This document shows, in pieces, positions 61,401 to 64,000 of a stretch of DNA of 64,000 bases. The notes under the pieces were generated by a model. That model saw nothing but the letters and a program-made list of their open reading frames with translations, was not told the DNA's origin and did no database searches. The translations under genes and the position numbers were made by a program. The stretch is taken from NCBI GenBank assembly GCA_025526915.1, contig JAHLKH010000042.1, forward strand, positions 107,655 through 171,654, given 5' to 3'. Each line of letters begins with the position of its first letter. Position 1 is the stretch's first letter. The DNA is from Entophlyctis helioformis (Eukaryota; Chytridiomycota; Chytridiomycetes; Chytridiales; Chytriomycetaceae).

Positions 61401-61999
61401 AGTACTGAACGCCAGTGTACGATCCGGGGATGGCGGCCGTCGCGGCAGCAGCTGCAACGACCGACGCGTTTTGGCCGGGATGCGGTGGCAGATCCGTGTG
61501 GCTTGCGTGCGGTGCTGTCACGCCAGACGCGGGGATGTGGGGCTGGCCATTTTCAGATGCGGCATGCGAGGCATCGGCGGGAGCAGCGATGCTGGGGGCA
61601 GAGTCAGATGCCGCAGTAGAGGCCGAACCAGAAGAGCCTGCGGTGGATGGAGCGACGGGCTGTGTGTCGGGCTCCGTGGCGGCAGGAGTGGACACGCCGC
61701 GTGCCGTTGTGGGGGCAGTGACAGGAAGCGACGCCTGCCAAGCGGCGAATGGACGCGTGTCAGCTCTGGACGCGGCGAGCGCTCAAAGAAACAACGGGGG
61801 CGATGGCGCGAGAGGACGCAAGAAGACACAAGAAGACACCAACCTGGACACTGATGCCTGTGACAGACGAGGCAGGCTCGGACTGGTCGGTGGCGGGGGC
61901 AAACGAGCCGAGCGTGGGCTGAGAATCTGCGCGCATGGCATCTTGGCGGGCTTGGCGCCGTCGCTGTCGTCGCCGTCTAGATGCGGAGTGGTTCGGCAT
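55487..61999 (-). CDS. Translation initiation factor eIF4G with MIF4G, MA3 and W2-like regions
   Basis: Scaffold of the cap-binding complex eIF4F. The start at 61999 gives MPNHSASRRRRQRRRQ; exon 2 begins 61739. An N-terminal Gln/Pro/His-rich region is followed by KSSALKIVNPVTHEEVKI near 60830. Then come four 99-residue repeats (60440-59225), an eIF4E-binding site IRYDMQFMLAL (58897-58923), MIF4G (58480-57430: KVTGQLNKLTLTNM, GCLYMQGFMTIGAIEACF), an Arg/Gly/Asp-rich linker, MA3 (56560-55700: EQDAIDFVLKELMLFLLDR) and a W2-like end (LFRQYYELELVDEAAYM, GWFSYLEDQN). Yeast eIF4G lacks MA3 and W2, so this is the longer ancestral layout. No frame break was seen. Up to six exons. Confidence 0.93.
59225..60440. 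repeat. 297-bp coding tandem repeat, about four copies, in eIF4G
   Basis: Landmark GCGCTCGCGTTTTGGCATTG recurs at 59341, 59638, 59935 and 60232, exactly 297 bp apart. Copies differ at only a few bases. Each encodes 99 residues with SPVQAEES, PASPQVDSAVPAQDRPASP, PKRERSVSPSRSERA and SPARE motifs. Confidence 0.97.
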
Positions 62000-62975
62000 T
62001 ATTGACAAGAATATCGTGTCGATGGGAACAGATGCAATCGCAAGGCAAGAGTGTCGTCTCGATGCGCGCAGAGACAATCAGGATTGTGGATTGGTGGGAA
62101 ACGCTGCGTTTATAAAGGGATGCGCGGCAAACAGCGGCAAACAGGCACGGTTGGCAAAGCACCCACTTGGCATCTGATTGTTTTTGAATTGGACCGACAA
62201 GCCAGTCAGAAGAGCGCGGCGGGTTGATGTCATGCAGTGACGCAACAGGTGTGCGAGCAAACGCACGAGCGAGTGTTGGCCGTCCAGCGCACATGTCGAT
62301 GACGCAAGCGTGTTTTCATGCAGGCACAGGTCAGCAACGTCCATATGCATGCATGTCCAGGCAAGGCTGGCGGAATGGCGGAAAGGCGGAAAGGCACGTA
62401 CTTTGCAGAAGCCGACTGGCCTTGCTGGGCATGCTTTCCAGCAGAGACGCTGCCAGCCGTGGTGCTTGGAGATGCACCCATCGAGGCGGGGCGTGTTGGA
62501 TTGGGCAGCAGCCGATGCATGCCAAGCTCATTCGATGGTCCATTGCCGGGACACAGCATGGACGACTGCGCAGGAGCCGTCGCGAGCAGCGCTGGCGCAG
62601 ATAGCGCAACGACGGCCGGAGATGGAGAGTCGACCCAGGTGATCTCGTCGTCCTCCAGGTGGAGGTAGATGGCGGCGTGTGAGGTCATATCCAGCCCGAT
62701 GGGGCTGGAACCAAGTGCATGCAACTCTTCTCGTCTCCCTCTTCACATCGCACTTGTCCGCATGCAACACAGACGCCGACACACGAGTCGAGCATCGCCC
62801 ATGTAAGACATCACATCAGGCTGAGAGAGGCACCTCCTTGATTGCAGGTCTCCCATGATGCGGATGCCACATTGAGCAGTGCTTTGGACTGCCTTCAGCC
62901 TCAGCTCGCAATCATGTACCACGGCAACATCCCGTTCATTCTGCTATCTGGCGTCCATGATCGGTGTGGCCACTA
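62000..62975. other. eIF4G upstream region / MESH1 3' flank
   Basis: 976 bp between two minus-strand genes. A 165-codon minus-strand frame at 62230-62724 (YLHLEDDEITWVDS...) has no recognised family and is not called. Contains GGCGGAAAGGCGGAAAGGC repeats near 62370-62395. Expected to hold the eIF4G promoter and 5' UTR. Confidence 0.5.
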
Positions 62976-63913
62976 TCAGTGCTTGTCGGCATTGCCAAAC
63001 GGACCCTGCGCGTAGATGCCGTCCAGGATGCCTTCCAGTTTGGGCGTTTGTGCCCTTGCATCCTGCCATCCAGCGGACGAGTGTCAGCCCACACGCTGTC
63101 GAGAGCAGGAGAGAGCAGGAGAGAGCAGGAGAGAGCAGGATGAAGCGACTCGAGTGGCACGCACCGTCCGTCACTTTCTGGCCCCAAGCAAAGTACTCGA
63201 TGCAGCGCTCGCGAGTCCAGTCGACGGGCGGGTTGATCTGCATGTCGCGCATGTTGTAGATCTTGTCGGCCAGCTTGACGAGCTTGGCCTGTCCGTGCAT
63301 GCCGTGCATGCCGTGCATGCAACACAGCAGCACAGCACAGATCGCCCATGCATGTGTGAGTGGATCAGAGGCAGCGGCAGACCGTCCACGTAATCCAGCA
63401 CAGCCCACCTTGTGCGACTTGTGAGGGGCCGTCTCGATCTGCAGACGCTTGCGCTCCATCTTGGGCAGCGTCTTGTCGTCGGTGCATTCCTTGACGATGC
63501 GGCACACTTCCGGCCCGAACCGCTCCTCAATCTGCAGGCAGCTGGCACAGTCAGCATCCACAGCAGCCGGTCTGTGCACAGACAGGCAGGCAGGCAGGCA
63601 GGCGGACGACGCACTTCTGCCAGGGATGTGTCCGTGTCCTCGACAGTGTCGTGCAGAATGGCACCCATGAGTGTGGCTGCGTCGTCCACTCCGCCCTCGT
63701 GGAACAGGATGTGCGCTCTGTTTGCAGTCAGCCACAACTAGCAGCCACAACTAGCGACGCAGTCCAAACAAGAGAGCAAAGAGACTTGCACGCCGATGGG
63801 TGGTTGATGTACGGCGTCTTGGCTGCGTCCATGCGAGTCTGTGCCCGGTGCTTGAACGCCGCAAAGTGGATGGCGTCCAGCAGCTGGCCCAGCGGCATCG
63901 TCGACGCGCTCAT
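62976..63913 (-). CDS. MESH1-like HD-domain (p)ppGpp/NADPH phosphohydrolase (HDDC3)
   Basis: SpoT-like hydrolase. Known MESH1 proteins cleave ppGpp and NADPH. Starts [20 protein letters not shown] at 63913, with KHRAQ and TPYINHP. The HD motif is [16 protein letters not shown] near 63655, followed by [17 protein letters not shown] near 63480, [15 protein letters not shown] near 63270 and [11 protein letters not shown] near 63180. The end is [20 protein letters not shown], stop at 62976. It has five exons, and no synthetase domain is present. Two frame problems: one base missing after YINHP (near 63796), where IGVQ should follow, and one extra C near 63050 before KLEGIL. About 180 residues, the usual MESH1 size. 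Confidence 0.88.
63106..63140. repeat. GAGAGCAGGA tandem repeat in MESH1 intron
   Basis: Three to four copies of a 10-bp GAGAGCAGGA unit between the last two MESH1 exons; a (CAGG)n run lies at 63583-63604 in another intron. Confidence 0.8.
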
Positions 63914-63957
63914 CTGGGCAGGTCGCGAGATCAGCCAAAAGTCCGACAGCACTGGCT

Positions 63958-64000
63958 CTACTTTTTATTGGAGATGGCCGTCTTCCACTGGAAAAAGTCG
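63958..64000 (-). CDS. Possible C-terminal stub of an unidentified gene (partial)
   Basis: At the right edge a minus-strand frame reads DFFQWKTAISNKK then TAG at 63958-63960, 44 bp upstream of the MESH1 start. It could be the end of the next minus-strand gene. Only 13 codons are visible, so the call is tentative. Confidence 0.3.
   Translation of the reverse strand, partial: DFFQWKTAISNKK

Noticed and set aside
62230..62724. 165-codon minus-strand ORF as a gene
   Set aside because: No recognised domain, no splice-supported extension; lies in the likely eIF4G/MESH1 spacer.

Overview
Organism and style. The window is nuclear DNA of a fungus that still builds a flagellum, most likely a chytrid-grade zoosporic fungus. 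Axonemal inner-arm dynein requires a cilium. A velvet-domain regulator, the ERMES barrel Mdm10 and a Dlt1-like membrane protein are fungal families. XMAP215/ch-TOG with five TOG domains, eIF4G with MA3 and W2-like regions, and beta-TrCP keep the long, animal-like architecture that yeasts lost. The DNA is GC-rich. Genes lie tens to a few hundred bases apart, with many short GT-AG introns (about 60-150 bp). I saw no transposon, CRISPR array, rRNA or tRNA. Genus cannot be told from the sequence. Layout: 1-10312 axonemal dynein heavy chain (+, 5' end outside the window); 10379-13709 THOC1/Hpr1 (+); 13791-~16870 POP1 (-), divergent from 17152-18124 MIC19 (+); 18345-20459 WDR55/Jip5 (-); 20703-23287 velvet protein (-); 23288-25540 gene-poor, repeat-rich gap; 25541-27028 MDM10 (-), divergent from 27182-30496 XPD/Rad3 (+); 30684-31299 NDUFA4-like protein (-); 31873-34500 beta-TrCP-like F-box/WD40 protein (+); 34662-37503 Sct1/Gpt2-type acyltransferase (-); 38199-46396 XMAP215/ch-TOG (-); 46605-47391 unknown protein (+, weak); 47523-49920 S6-kinase-like AGC kinase (-); 50079-51105 Dlt1-like protein (-), 53 bp head to head with 51159-52525 DNAJC17 (+); 52970-54958 P-loop GTPase (+) with a TATA box and 45-bp tandem promoter repeats; 55487-61999 eIF4G (-) with four 297-bp coding repeats; 62976-63913 MESH1-like HD hydrolase (-); and a possible C-terminal stub at the right edge. 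How the genes fit together. These are housekeeping genes, not a cluster. Themes that recur: RNA processing and export (THOC1, POP1, DNAJC17, WDR55), translation and its control (eIF4G, S6K), mitochondria (MIC19, MDM10, NDUFA4-like), microtubules and flagellum (dynein, ch-TOG), repair and transcription (XPD), lipid synthesis (GPAT) and nucleotide metabolism (MESH1). The most unusual items are the GTPase with its repeat promoter and inferred GC-AG intron, the 99-residue eIF4G repeats with a changed eIF4E-binding motif, the S6K with an expanded N-lobe, and the animal-like architectures. Caution: at least a dozen conserved genes or exons switch reading frame by one base with homology continuing across the switch, nearly all as one missing base. 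This looks like residual indel error in the assembly; predicted proteins for dynein, THOC1, POP1, WDR55, GPAT, ch-TOG, S6K and MESH1 should not be read as broken genes without checking reads.
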